The notes under the pieces are model-generated. The model had not been told where the DNA came from. It ran no database searches and saw only the letters and a list, made by a program, of their open reading frames with translations. The position numbers were made by a program, and so were the translations under genes. From Chrysomallon squamiferum (taxonomy: Eukaryota > Mollusca > Gastropoda > Neomphalida > Peltospiridae), in assembly GCA_012295275.1 (NCBI GenBank), contig CM022669.1:4313777-4377776 (forward strand): a stretch of 64,000 nt of DNA, written 5' to 3'. Position 1 is the stretch's first letter. Each line of letters opens with the position of its first letter. This document shows, piece after piece, positions 1 to 50,870 of this stretch.

Positions 1-20
1 TGGTGGCACTGTGTTTTTAT

Positions 21-74
21 AATTATTATTATTATTATTATTATTATTATTGTTGTTGTTGTTGTTGTTGTTGT
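21..74. repeat. (TTA)n/(GTT)n microsatellite
   Basis: Pure TTA repeats run directly into GTT repeats inside the intron before the membrane-protein exon. Confidence 0.9.
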
Positions 75-144
75 TTTAAACGTAGATTATGTACACTGCT
101 CATTAAATTACACTACAGAGTCAGTTTCTGTGTATTCTTTACAG

Positions 145-406
145 GTATCTCGTAACAGAGGGCCAAATATTTCCTGTCTTCTTCGTAACAGTATGCAGCA
201 TGTTTGTCTGCGTCATAATACAGTCTCGTTCTGGTTTGCGGATGGATATTAACGGACTATTTCTTTTCTACACGTGCTGCGTAACCATGGTACTAGTGGG
301 CATCTGGGTGGTGTGGTTGTGGAAAGATGCTGCACTGAGGGAGAAGTACCCGGGATTTCTGTACGTCCCTGAGCCTTGGGCTTATTATTCCTTATACTGG
401 TCTTAG
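145..406 (+). CDS. Terminal coding exon of an unrecognised multi-pass membrane protein
   Basis: An intron-like pyrimidine stretch ends in TTTACAG at 139-144. The reading frame starting at 146 stays open to the TAG at 404-406, giving about 87 residues with one extra base at the 5' edge. Two hydrophobic segments are visible: one around residues 8-26 (FPVFFVTVCSMFVCVII) and one around 37-60 (LFLFYTCCVTMVLVGIWVVWLW). A short charged and aromatic tail follows and ends in SLYWS. The exon should therefore encode the last two membrane spans and a short tail. I do not recognise the family. It lies outside the tandem array and on the opposite strand, so it is an independent gene whose other exons lie to the left of the window. 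AATAAA-like signals occur from about 563 onward. Confidence 0.55.
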
Positions 407-617
407 CTGTAGGTTAAGGCTGCTGTTATTGATGATGTTGTTGACGATGATGATTTGATGATGACGACGACAACAATAACGAGGACAATAACAACAATAA
501 TAACTGATGTGACTGATGTGAAACTAATGGAATTAAATTTTAAATTAACTTTAAAAAAATAATAATAAATAAATAAATATATAAATAAACAAATAAATAA
601 ATAATAACAACAACAAC

Positions 618-656
<39 letters not shown>

Positions 657-2206
657 TTAAAAAAAGTATTTAAATAATAACAATTAGAAGAAGATAAGGA
701 AGAAGAAGAAGAAAAGTGATTATGGTGTTTATTTTATTTTCAATCACAGATCGCTTGTATCACAGTGAAAACATATATTAAATAAACAACTTTCTTTATA
801 TAATGATATCAGCACACACATATATTGACAATATAGACACAAATCAAAAATGAGTGACATTTGAGAAACGCAGTGGTTAATTGGCAGACTCTTAATACAG
901 TTTACTTACAGATTTTTGTCAAATGTGTTTTTTAATAAAAATGTTTTGTAAACAGTAAACAAAGTATAAGTAAAAGTAAAGCAAAAATTTCATATAATTA
1001 AAATAATTGGGATTAAATAAAATATATTCATCTCAAAATACTCAACAAAAATTTAAGATAATATTCCCAATACTATAATACATTTAGAAAAAAAAATTAT
1101 TCTAATAATTTTAATTTTAAATCTTTATTATTATTTTAGCAAAAATAAGACTGTAATTTTAGTAAAGAAAAAAAACAAAAAAAAAAACAACAACAAAAAA
1201 TCAGATTATTGTGATGAGTTAATATAATACTGCAAACAGTTAACTGCTTTTATAAGTCGTGACATATGTAAATATCATTTTATGATGCATTTTATAACGG
1301 CCTGATGTTAATTAAAAACTATAACGGTCAGACTTTGAAGTTGTAAATCTGCTGATTATACATTTATATCTGTCCATCTATCTTTCTATCTATCTATCTA
1401 TCTATCTATCTATATGTATGTATGTATGTATAGACACAAACAAACACACACACACATACACACAGACGTTTTTAGTAGCATATAAAGTATGCAAACTGTA
1501 CTTTTTATTATAATTTGTGATAGTTATTTAGTAGAAATTAAACATATAAAAATCAGTATAAGTAAGTATATGCATCATACGAAGTGTTACTTTCTTGGAT
1601 TATTAAGTTATATAAATGTCACTTCATATAAACGTTGTTTAATGCTAAATTATTAAAATAGTGAGTTATTTTGTTTAGAAGCAGTGGCTCATATTAGCAC
1701 CACTTTGTCTTCATTTAAATTATTTGAGTTTTAAAATATTTTGTTCCTTATCTTTAAAAGTAATGTGATTATATAAATCTTCGTTTCATGTTGATTTCAG
1801 TACTAACCTATTCAATTTGGAAGCGACTTTGAGTTTTCTAAATTCCCTTACTAAACCATTAAAATGGTCTTTTAGTTTGAAAATATACTAGAAACAAAAT
1901 AAAACTATATATAAGAAGAATGTAAATTACAGATTAATGAATTTAGTAATAAAAATATTAACTTAAAAACATCTCTTTATGTTGATTTCAACATGAAATT
2001 ACTTCAAAATGTTTGTTACTCATTTTGTAGTTAACCCCACACACCAACCACAAAAAACACTTCATTATAATTTCGCAATATTAAAACGTTAGTCAGCCAT
2101 AACGAAATTTCCTACGTTTTTGGCAATTTTCTCTGCTGTAGTTGAATTCGTTCAAAGATAAAGAATATAACTGTAGTCTTGTATTGATTCAATTCTCTGT
2201 CCAAAA
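407..2206. other. Non-coding AT-rich stretch; left edge of the tandem array
   Basis: No coding exon seen. Up to about 660 the sequence is unique. From about 660 it matches the spacer found in the other units (compare 717-775 with 11,200-11,260, 22,020-22,080, 31,745-31,800 and 54,260-54,315). An (AAT)n tract lies at 614-655 and a (CTAT)n tract at 1379-1413. The rest is AT-rich sequence with no recognisable function. Confidence 0.6.
614..655. repeat. (AAT)n tract at the left array boundary
   Basis: Homology to the inter-unit spacer begins right after this tract. The matching tract inside the array lies at 11,137-11,160, 21,947-21,980, 31,676-31,700 and 54,160-54,195. The right end of the array, near 63,145-63,290, also falls in such a tract. 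Confidence 0.75.
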
Positions 2207-8902
<6,696 letters not shown>

Positions 8903-9388
8903 TTTCTGACAGCCTAAAATATAATTATTAAAATATTCTAAATTAGAACGAGTATGGCCGTGGGTATCACCAGTCTGCAGACGATGAGTTGTTTTATGTC
9001 TATAATGTGTATGTGTATGTTTGTGTATGTGTGTGCGTGTGTGTGTGTGTTTGTGACCTTATTATAATACTGTATCAATGTTACTGTTACTATTGTTACT
9101 ACTATGACAGTTTCTACTATTGAAATTCTGGTGTTACTAATATTACTACTACTATTATTACAAATCAATTAGTCATATTACTAAATAATAATAATATAAA
9201 ACAATGCATATCATCACTATTACTACTACACCTACTACTACTACTGCCAATAATAATAATAATAATACAAAAACTGCAGTTACTACAACTACTATTAATA
9301 TCAACACTACCTTTACTACTAACAACAATAATAACCCAGGTGATAATTAATGTAATAATACAGCCGTCATTAATTAACAGCAACAGCA

Positions 9389-9441
<53 letters not shown>

Positions 9442-9591
9442 CATAGTTATTGTTGTTATTATTGGTGTTGTTGTTGGTGGTGGTGTTAGTAATATTAACT
9501 ATTTCTAATATTACTATCACTACTAATAACACTACAGCAACAGCAAAAACAGCAGGAGCATCAACAACAAAAATAATAATAATAATAACAC

Positions 9592-9651
<60 letters not shown>

Positions 9652-10080
9652 TACCCAGACACAAACCTGAGTTTGAATTTAATATTTAACTGGAAACAGC
9701 ACGCAGCAATAAAACAACTGTCTCGAAGTTTGTCCAAGTTTGAAATAAAATCTTTGTTAACCGTTATACACCCGAATAATGTGTTTTCAGTCAGAGATAA
9801 TTACGAGTAGCTACGACCTCCTACTGCAGGAGGCCACGTCTAATCAAGACAGATCAATTTCGAGAAAAACGCGGTTATTATTTTGTACTGAGTAGGTCAC
9901 TTGGTCCAGTGCCTCCAGGTAATAGCTGAATATACATTAATCAAAAATGTAAAATAAAACTGTTGTTCGATAATAACATTTTACGGCATGTGTCAATACA
10001 TTTTCAATAAAGTCGCTGTACGTACGTTTCAGTCGCGTGTGCAAAGATACGTATAAATATAAAAGTAGCGAACAAAGAGA
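8903..10080 (-). promoter_or_regulatory. Upstream region of copy 1: leader intron, leader exon and probable promoter
   Basis: A splice acceptor (TATATTTTAG) ends 11 nt before the ATG, so exon 1 is preceded by an intron. That intron holds (TG)n and (AAT)n tracts (9391-9440, 9593-9650). A donor (CTCAG then GTTTGTG) lies at 9666/9667 and is conserved in all seven units, so a non-coding leader exon should extend from 9667 to about 10,000. TATA-like sequence (minus-strand TATATTTATA) lies around 10,050-10,063. The exact transcription start cannot be placed. Confidence 0.4.
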
Positions 10081-10627
10081 TAGAAATGGGTCTATATGTT
10101 TTCGTTAAAATAAATGTAAGATGGATTTCATGTTATTAAAATAAATATGTTTAGCTATCGTTAAGCCATTGTTTCGATCATTCAGTTATTAATTTCAACT
10201 GGTATAACGTGGGTGTTGCCACAAGGACGGGCGCAGAGTTCCTAGGTACTCTTGTACTCTTGTGGACTAATGGAAGAGGTTCGGGGGTGACTAATTCCAA
10301 CGGGTTTAGGGGTGCAGTACACTTGCATTGCTCCCGGGTCTTCCAAACAACGCCACGAATAATAGTCTACAGCCTGTGCATATATTAACATGTTGACAGT
10401 ATTCGTATTTTATTTAAAAGTTACAGAACGAGAAAACAAAAGTAAAATGAAGACTAACGTTTGCTAATAATAAAGTAAAATTACAACAAACAAAATTCTG
10501 TGAGGAAATACGGAAACGGATATTTTGCAATATATATTGATGCTTGAAAAAGTTCTCAGGTTGATTTAAGATCAGGCATTACTATATGATAAACTTAGTT
10601 ACAGCCAAAAAAAAAAAAAAAAAAAAA

Positions 10628-10684
<57 letters not shown>

Positions 10685-11752
10685 TATGATAAATTATTAT
10701 TACAAATAAACAAGGAATACGTGACCTGAATTAAGTATATATATTTCAATAAACAAAGCCTCAACGCACAGTGAAACAAACACAATGGACAGTTACTCAG
10801 TTTTGTAACTGATCTGGCTGAGAATGGCTGACAGGTGCACTCTGATTCTGTTCTTGTGCCGACCAAAGTTCTCTTCTGTTTTCTTTAATAATAAAACTTA
10901 TATCATCTTGAAAAACATGCGGCAATGGAGCGCTTGTTTTTTAAATTATGTATCCGAACAGGCCTGTTCATAGTGTCTGATCAGTTTCAAAATGTTTTTA
11001 ATGCAGTGTGATTAAAGGGACATAACTCCGTCTAATTCAGTTTCTTCTTCAGATGTCTTATTTCTCATAGTTCTAATGATGAACAATACACATCATCTAC
11101 TGAGACATATTTTAATGTTTTTAACCTTTTTAATAATAATAATAAATAAATTAATAAATAATAACAATTAAAAGAAGACAAGTAAGAAAAAGAAAATTGT
11201 TTATGATGTTTATTTTAGGAGTAACTTTCAATCACAGATCGCTTGTATCACAGTGAAAATATGTATAATAAACTTTCCTTTATATAATGATACAAATACA
11301 CAGTCAAGGTGACAATATACACACAAATATAAAATAACCGGATTTTTGTAACACAGTGGCTAACTAGTAGAGTCTAGGTTCAGTTAAACTACAAATTCAA
11401 AACATCACTTTATGTTGATTCAATATAAAATTATTTCAAAATTTTAGTTTTTCAATTTGTAGTAACCCCACCCCAAAAAAACACTTTATTATAATTGCTC
11501 AGTATTATTTTATAATAAGTCTCTCGTAGTGATTAACACTGCTTTATCTTCAATATATTAAAGCACAATTATAAATAGTGTTTAAAATTCCTCGGTACAG
11601 AACTTATTAAAGTATTTAATCGACAGTAATCTACAATTGTTTATCACAAAACGTCAGTCAGCCGTGACTAAATTTCCTCTGCTGTAGTTGAATTCGTCCA
11701 AAGATAAAGAATATAACTGTAGTCTTGTATTGATTCCATTCTCTGTCTGAAA
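10081..11752. other. Spacer between copies 1 and 2
   Basis: No gene seen. The conserved modules, in order: GC-rich block (10,200-10,375), a module around 10,440-10,590, poly-A/(TAA)n (10,607-10,683), a module at 10,710-10,860, a module at 10,910-11,010, an (AAT)n tract near 11,140, and the 3' flank of copy 2. An AATAAA for copy 2 lies on the minus strand at 11,485-11,490. Confidence 0.6.
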
Positions 11753-19748
<7,996 letters not shown>

Positions 19749-20531
19749 TTTCTGTCAGCCTAAAATACAATTATTAAAATATTCTAAATTAGAACAAGTA
19801 TGGCCGTGTGTATCACCAGTCTACAGACGATGAATTGTTTTATGTATGTGTATTTTTATGTTTATGTTTATTTGTATGTGTATGTGTATCTGCATGTGTA
19901 TGTGTATGTGTATATGTGTGTATGTGTATGTGTATGTGTATCTATATGTGTATGAGTATGAGTGTGTATGTGTGTGTATTTGTATGTGTATGTGTATGTG
20001 TGTGTTTATTTGTATGTGTATGTGTATGTGAATGTGTATGTGTATGTGTGTGTATGTGTATGTGTGTATGTGTGTACGTGTATCTGTATGTGTATGTGTA
20101 TGCGTATGCGTATGTGTATGTGTATGTGTATGTGTATGTATGTGTATGTGTGTGTATATGTTATGGATGTGAATGTGTATGTGTATGTGATCTTATTATA
20201 ATACTGTATAAATACTGTTACTGTTGCTATTCTTAATACAATGAAAGTTTCTACAATTAAAATGGTGGTGTTTCTAATATTACTACAACTATTATTATAC
20301 ATGCATTACTCGTATCAATAATAAAATGTATAAATAATATTACAAAATGCACATCACCACTACTGATACTACAAATACTAACAAAAAAAAAGCTGCAGTT
20401 ACTACAGCTACCATCAGATTTAACGCTACCATTACCACTAACAACAGTAATAGCTCAGATTTATAATTTAAGCAAAAGTACTACGACTGTTAATAAGTAT
20501 AATAACAGCAAGAGCAAAATGATTAATAATC

Positions 20532-20591
<60 letters not shown>

Positions 20592-21010
20592 TACTTAGAC
20601 ACAAACCTTACTTTGAAGTTAATATTTACCTGTAAACACAACGCAACAGTAAAACAACTGTCTCGAAGTTTGTTCAAGTTTGAAATAAAATCTTTCTTAT
20701 CTGTTATCCACCCGAACAATGTGTTTTCAGTCAGAGATAATTACGAATAGCTACGACCTCCTATTGTACGAGACAAGTCTAATCAAGAAAGGTGGATTCC
20801 GAGGAAAACGGTTACTAATTTTAATTGAGTAGGTGACTTGGTCGCGTGCGTCCACATTATAGCTGAATATACATTACTCAAGGATGTAAAATAAAACTAT
20901 TGTTCGGTAATAACATTTTACAGCACGTGTCAATAGATTTTCAATAACGTCGTTGTACGTACGCTTCAGTCGCTTGTGCAAAGATACATATAAATAAAAA
21001 AGACGCGAAC
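19749..21010 (-). promoter_or_regulatory. Upstream region of copy 2: leader intron, leader exon and probable promoter
   Basis: Same layout as copy 1: an acceptor 11 nt before the ATG, an unusually long (TGTATG)n tract (19,845-20,200), (TAA)n at 20,532-20,590, and a leader-exon donor (AAG then GTTTGTG) at 20,606/20,607. A possible second donor (CAG then GTAAAT) lies a few bases upstream. TATA-like sequence lies around 20,985-20,998. Confidence 0.4.
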
Positions 21011-29536
<8,526 letters not shown>

Positions 29537-30058
29537 TTTCTGTTAGACTAAAATATAATTATTAAAATATTCTAAATCAGAACGAGTATGGCCCTGGGTA
29601 TCACCAATCTGCAGACTGAATTGTTCTATGTCTGTATATGTATGTTTAGGTTTATATGTATGCGTATGTGCATGTGTATGTATGTGTGTTTGTGTGTGTA
29701 TGTATGTGTGTGTGTATATGTTATGGGTGTATTTGTGTGACTGTGTGTGTGTGTGATCTTATTATAATACTGTATCAATATTGTTACTGTTGCTATTGAT
29801 ACTACTATGAAAGTTACTACAATTAAAATGGTGGTGTTTCTACTATGATTCGTATTACTAAATAATAAAATGTATAAATAATAATACAGAACAATGTATA
29901 TAATCACTACTCAACAAATAATAATAATACAAAAAATGCAATTACTACAACTGCTATTAAATTTAACGGTACCATTACCACTAACAACAATAATAGTTCA
30001 GATGATAATTAAAGCAAAAGTACTACTACTATTAATAAGTACAATAACAGCAAGAGCA

Positions 30059-30136
<78 letters not shown>

Positions 30137-30550
30137 TACTCAGACACAAACCTGAGTTTGCACTTAATATTTACCTGTAAACAGAACGCAACAGTAAGAC
30201 AACTGTCTCCAAGTTTGTCCAAGTTTAAAATAAAATCTTTGTTAACCGTTATCCACCCGAACAATGTGTTTTCAGTCAGAGATAATTACGAATAGCTACG
30301 ACCTCCTATTGTAGGAGACAAGTCTAATCAAGAAAGGTGGATTCCGAGGAAAACGTTATTAATTTTAATTGAATAGGTTACTTGGTCGAGTGCGTCCACA
30401 TTATAGCTGAATATACATTACTCAAAGATCTAAAATAAAACTATTGTTCGGTAATAACATTTTACAGCATGTGTCAATAGATTTTCAATAACGTCGTTGT
30501 ACGTACGTTTCAGTCGCTTGTGCAAAGATACGTATAAATAAAAAAGACGC
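29537..30550 (-). promoter_or_regulatory. Upstream region of copy 3: leader intron, leader exon and probable promoter
   Basis: Acceptor about 11 nt before the ATG, (TGTATG)n and (TG)n around 29,630-29,755, (TAA)n at 30,060-30,135, and a leader-exon donor (CTCAG then GTTTGTG) at 30,151/30,152. TATA-like sequence lies at about 30,530-30,545. Confidence 0.4.
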
Positions 30551-31099
30551 GAACGAAGAGATAGAAATGGGTCTATATGCTTTCGATAAAACAAATATAA
30601 GACAGAGTCCATGATATTAAAATAATTATGTTTAGCTTTCGTTAAGCCATTGTTTTCATCATTCAGTTATTAATTTCAAGTGGTATAGCGTGGGTGGTGC
30701 CAAATATACTCTTGTGGACTAGTGGAAGAGGTTCGGGGGTTCACTTGCGTTGCCCGGGGTCTTGCAGCCAACGCCACGCCTCTGTTAATCACATTTTAAA
30801 ATGTGCGTATAATATATTATATGTTAATATGTTGACGATATTCGTATTTTATTAAAAAGTTACAGAACGAGAAAACAAAAGTAAAATGAAGACTAACGTT
30901 TGCTAATAATAAAGTAAAATTACAAAAAACAAAATTCTGTGAGGAAATACGGAAACGGATATTTTGCAATATATATTGATGCCTGAAAAAGTTCTCAGGT
31001 TGATTTAAGATCAGGCATTACTATTATGATAAACATAATAACAGCCAAAAAAAAAAAAATAATAATAATAATAATAAAAAATAAATAATAATAAAAATA

Positions 31100-31152
<53 letters not shown>

Positions 31153-32201
31153 TTTATGATAAATTATTATTACTATTACAAATAAACAAGATTATATATC
31201 TTAGATATTTCTTCTACATAAGCACCAACACAAACAAGGAATACGTGACCTGAATCAAGAGTACTTATTTCAATAAACAAAGCCTCAACGCACAGTGAAA
31301 CAAACACAATGGACAGTTACTCAGTTTTGTAACTGATCTGGCTGAGAATAGCTGACAGGTGCACTCTGATTCTGTTCTTGGGGAAAGATACATATACATA
31401 TACATATAAAAGTTCTCTTCTTTCTTCTTTAATAATAAAATTATATCATCTTGAAAAACATGAGGCAATGGAGCGCTTATTTTTTAAATTATTTACCCCA
31501 GCGCGCCTGTTCATAGCGTCTGATCAGTTTCAAAATGATTTTAATGAAGTGTGATTAAAGGGACACAACTCAGTCTAATTCAGTTTTTTCTTCAGATGTC
31601 TTATTTCTCATAGTTCTAATGATGAAAAATACACATCATCTGCTGAGATATATTTAATGTTTTTAACCTTTTTAATAACAATAATAATAAATAAATTAAT
31701 AAATAATAACAATTAAAAGAAGACAAGGAAGAAAATGAAAATTGTTTATGATGTTTATTTTAGGAGTAACTTTCAATCACAGATCGCTTGTATCACAGTG
31801 AAAATATCAATAATAAACTTTCCTTTATATAATGATACAAACACACAAACAAGGTGACAACATACACACAAATATAAAATAACCGGATTTCAGCAACGAA
31901 GTGGCTAATTAGTAGAGTCTAGGTTCCATTAAACTACAAATTCAAAATGTCACTTTCTGCTGATTCAATATAAAAATATTTCAAAATTTTTGTTTTTCAA
32001 TTTGTAGTAACCCCCAAAAAAAAAACCCACACTTTATTATAATTTCTCAATATTAATCTATAATAGATCTCTCATAGTGATTAACACTGCTTTATGTTAG
32101 GTATTTTAAAGAACAATTATAAATAGAGTTTAAAATTCCTTGGTACAGTACTTATTAAAGTATTTAATCGACAGTAATCTACGAATCTTTATCACAAAAC
32201 A
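30551..32201. other. Spacer between copies 3 and 4
   Basis: No gene seen. A shortened GC-rich block lies at 30,680-30,785, modules at 30,880-31,040, 31,190-31,380 and 31,455-31,555, a (TAG)n tract at 31,099-31,151 and (AAT)n near 31,676-31,700. The module near 31,380 has a 20-bp (ATACAT)n-type insertion. A minus-strand AATAAA for copy 4 lies at 32,033-32,038. Confidence 0.6.
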
Positions 32202-39386
<7,185 letters not shown>

Positions 39387-39770
39387 TTTCTGTCAGCCTA
39401 AAATATAATTATTAAAATATTCTAAATTAGAACGAGTATGGCCGTGGGTATCACCAGTCTGCAGACGTTGAGCTGTTTTATTTATGTATGTGTATGTTTA
39501 TGCTTATGTATATGTGTATATTTATGTGAATGTGTATGTGTATTTATGTGGGTTTCTCTCTCTGTGTGTGACCTTATTATAATACTGTGTCAGTATTGTT
39601 ACTGTTGCTATTGCTACTACTATGACAGTTACTACAGTTGAAACTGCGGTGTTACTAATATTACTACTGCTATTATTACAGATCCATTACTCCTATTGCT
39701 AAATAATACAATCAATAAATAATAATACACAACAATGCATATCATCACTACTTATAATAATAATAATAAC

Positions 39771-39801
<31 letters not shown>

Positions 39802-40019
39802 GTAATAATAGTAATAATACAAAAACTGCAATAACTACAACTAGTATTAATACTAACGCTACCATTACTACTAACAGCAATAATAACCCAAATTATAATT
39901 ATAGTAAAAGTACTACCACTATTAATAACAACAATAACAGCAACAGCAATAGCAACAGAAATATTAATAATAATAATAATATTAATAATAATAATAATTG
40001 TAACAGTAATAATAATAAC

Positions 40020-40071
<52 letters not shown>

Positions 40072-40500
40072 TACACAAACCTGAATTTACACTTAATATT
40101 TACAGCACGTAACTGTAAGACAACTGTCTAGAAGTCTATTGAAGTTTGTCAAACTTTGAAATAAAATCGAGAAGCACCTCCTTGTTAACCGTCAACCACT
40201 TTGAATAATGTGTTTTCACTCAGAGATAATTACGAATAGCAACGACTTCCTGTTCTAGGAGGACAGGTCTTGTCAAGATAGGCTGATTCCGAGAAAATCG
40301 GTTATTAATTCTTTTGTGAAACAGATCACGGGATCGAATATGTCCATTTGTTAGATAAAAGACAGCACTGAAGGATCTAAAATGCAACTGTTGTTGCTTT
40401 ATAATCTTTAACAGCATTTGTCAATAGATGTTTTGTGTTTCCGTCGCCTACGCAAACATATAAATACATTTTTAAAAATTAGCCGACAGAGTGATAGAAC
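39387..40500 (-). promoter_or_regulatory. Upstream region of copy 4: leader intron, leader exon and probable promoter
   Basis: Acceptor before the ATG, (AAT)n-rich leader intron (39,757-40,072), leader-exon donor (TTCAG then GTTTGTG) at 40,080/40,081. A GATCACGGGATC motif (40,324-40,335) is a one-base mismatch to the perfect palindrome in copies 5 and 7. TATA-like sequence lies at about 40,459-40,466. Confidence 0.4.
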
Positions 40501-41133
40501 TGGCTCCATATGCTTTCATTAAAACAAATATAATGAAATATAATATTTAAAAAAATAGGGATAGATTGCATGATATTAAAATAATTATGTTTAGCTGTCG
40601 TTAAGCCATTGTTTCCATCATTTAGTTACAAACTTCGAGGGGTGTAGCGTGGGTTACCCGGGCGCAGAGTTCCTGGGTAGTCTTGTACTCTTGTCGACTA
40701 GTAGAAGGAGGTTTGCTCATTCCCACGGATTAGCGGGTGTAGTACACTTCCACTGACCCGGGGTCTTGCAACAAACGCCACGCCTCTATTAACTTCACAT
40801 TTAAAAGTATAATAATCTACAGTGTGTGCATATATTAACAAGAAAATTGTTTATGGTGTTTATTTTAGGAGTAACTTTCAATCAGAGATCGCTTGTATCA
40901 CAGTGAAAATATGTATAATGAACTTTTCTTTATATAATGATACAAATACACAAACAGAGTGGGAATATACACAAAAATAAAAAATAACAGGATTTTGTAA
41001 CACAATGGCTATTTAGAAGAGTCTAGGTTCAGTTTAACTACACATTCAAAACATTTTCTCTGTTGTGGTTGAATTCGTCCAAAGATAAAGAATATAACTG
41101 TAGTCTTGTATTGATTCCATTCTCTGTCCAAAA
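40501..41133. other. Shortened spacer between copies 4 and 5
   Basis: A GC-rich block lies at 40,635-40,795. The modules that follow it in other spacers are deleted: at about 40,840 the sequence jumps to the module containing TTTATTTTAGGAGTAACTTT. No gene seen. Confidence 0.6.
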
Positions 41134-48449
<7,316 letters not shown>

Positions 48450-48836
48450 TTTCTGTCAGCCTGAAATACAATTATTAAAATATTCTAAATTAGAACGAGT
48501 ATGAACGTGGGCATCACCAGTCTGCAGATGATGAGTTGTTTTATGTATGTGTATGTTTATGTTTATGTGTCTCCGCATGTGTATGTGTATCTGTGTATAT
48601 ATATATATATATATATATGCATGTGTGTTTCTGTCTGTGTGTGTGACCTTATTATAATACTGTATCAATACTGTTAATGTTGGTATTGTTACTATTGTGA
48701 AAGTTACTACATTTAAAATTCCGATGTTATTAATGTTACTACTGCTATTATTACAGATCAGTTACTTGTATTGCTAAAAATAAAATGTATAAATAATAAT
48801 ACACAACAATGCATATCATCACTACCTCTAATAATC

Positions 48837-48867
<31 letters not shown>

Positions 48868-49500
48868 AAAAACTGCAGTTAATACAACTACTATTAATAT
48901 TAACACTGCCATTACTACTAACAGTAGTAACAACCCAGATTATAATTATAGTAAAAGTACTGCCACTATTAATAACAACAATAACTGCAAAGCAATAGAA
49001 ACAGCAATATTAGTAATAATAATAATAATTTTAATTATAACAATAATAATAGTAATAGTAATAATTAAAACAATAATAACAATAATAATATGCACAAACC
49101 TGAATTTACACTTAATATTTACAGCACGTAACTGTAAGACAACTGTCTAGAAGTGTATTGAAGTTTGTCAAACTTTGAAATAAAATCGAGAAGCAGCTCC
49201 TTGTTAACCATCAACCACTTGAATAATGTGTTTTCACTCAGACTTTCAACGACTTCCTGTTCTATAGTCAAGATAGCCTGATTCCGAGAAAAACAGTCAT
49301 TAATTCTTCTGTGAAGAAGATCACGTGATCGAATATGCCCATTTGATACATAGCAGACAGCATTCATCGATCTAAAACGAAAATGTTGTTGCGTAATAAT
49401 CGTTAACATCATTTGTCAATAGATGTTTTGTGTTTCCGTCGCCTACGCAAAGATATAAATACATTCTTAAAAATTAGCCAACGGAGTGACGGAACTGGCT
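48450..49500 (-). promoter_or_regulatory. Upstream region of copy 5: leader intron, leader exon and probable promoter
   Basis: Acceptor before the ATG, (TA)n and (TG)n around 48,597-48,645, (AAT)n at 48,838-48,866, and a leader-exon donor (TTCAG then GTTTGTG) at 49,099/49,100. The 12-bp palindrome GATCACGTGATC, which contains an E-box, lies at 49,319-49,330. Confidence 0.4.
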
Positions 49501-49878
49501 CCATATGCTTTCATTAAAACAAACATAATGAAATATAATATTTACAAAAAAAGGGTTAGATTGGATGATATTAAAATAATTATGTTTAGCTGTCGTTAAG
49601 CCATTGTTTCGATCATTCAGTTACTAACTGCGAGGGGTGTAGCGTGGGTTACCCGGGCGCAGACATCCTGGGTAGTCTTGTACTCTTGTGGATTAGTCGA
49701 ATATGTTCGCGGGTTGCTCATTCCCACGGGTTAGAGGGTGTAGTACACTTGCACTGCTTCGGGGTCAATATACACACAAATATAAAATAACTGGATTTGT
49801 GCAACGAAGTGGCTAATTAGAAGAGTCTAGGTTCAGTTTACCTACACATTCAAAACATCACTTAATGCTGATTCAATA
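49501..49878. other. Spacer remnant with two deletion junctions
   Basis: A GC-rich block lies at about 49,630-49,765. At about 49,766 it joins directly to the left-spacer module (CAATATACACACAAATATAA). At about 49,878 that module joins the middle of exon 4 of copy 6. No gene seen. Confidence 0.65.
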
Positions 49879-50479
49879 TCTGCCTGCATATCTTTTGCCA
49901 GTTTCTCTTCCGACAGTTTTTCGTCAAACAACAATTTGTAAGTTAGTAGACGTTCTGATGGTATCTCAAAGCTTATCTTGACTCTGCCTTCTTTAGATTT
50001 GAGCACTTTTCAGTGTGAGACCAGAAGAAAAATAAGATTCTGAAAACATCGGAACTCGAACAAAATCAGCTTCAGTCCAAGGCGATGGTAACAGCTGCCA
50101 TTCTTTCTTGGAAGCCAAACACATATAAATAAACTCATCGGGATCGGTGAGAAAGTAAAATTCATTACGATGATAAATGTGCTTTCCTTCTGATTTTTTT
50201 TTCCTTTTGCCTGGAACCTTTTCCTTAGTTTTCTATTAAAGTCCATCGACCCGTGTCGAGGCCTACTACTCCTGTGAATGCCCAGTAAGGGTGGACAATC
50301 CTCCATGACTGATCTGCATACACAGCATTCCAGGTAGAGTTGCGGTTATTGATGTCTGTGTCACCAACTTCAAACCCTGCACCCTTGCATTTGTCTCCGA
50401 TTATAACACACGGAATGTTGGCTGCCCTGAGAGAGACAACTGCTGATGAACATTCAGACACAAAATAAGACAGACTGTT

Positions 50480-50582
50480 AGGCCAAGTGGATGGATGAAT
50501 GGACGGACGGACGGACAGACAACGAGACAGACAGTCAGAGACAGACAGACAGGTTGACATACAGACAGATACATAGACAGAC

Positions 50583-50653
<71 letters not shown>

Positions 50654-50717
50654 GACATAGATAGAGAGACAGACAGACAGACAGAGGACAGACAGATATA
50701 TAGGTAGACCTACAGAC

Positions 50718-50760
<43 letters not shown>

Positions 50761-50870
50761 CTGATTGACAGATATATAGACAGAGATACAAACATACAGA
50801 GAGATAGACAGAGAGATATATATAGATAGATAGACAGATGGACAGACAGACAGACAGACAGTTAGATAAA
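50480..50870. repeat. GATA/GACA block, intron 3 of copy 6
   Basis: Contains a pure (GATA)n run at 50,583-50,652 and another at 50,719-50,759. Confidence 0.9.

Noticed and set aside
9392-9689. Poly-Leu, poly-Tyr and poly-Asn frames
   Set aside because: Translations of (AAT)n tracts, as also at 39.7-40.1 and 60.8-61.1 kb.
29998-30264. Frame beginning MFGWITVNKD in the leader region of copy 3 (relatives at 20.5, 49.2 and 61.2 kb)
   Set aside because: No ATG at its start, broken in copy 4, and it lies in the presumed non-coding leader exon. Kept only as a conserved leader segment.
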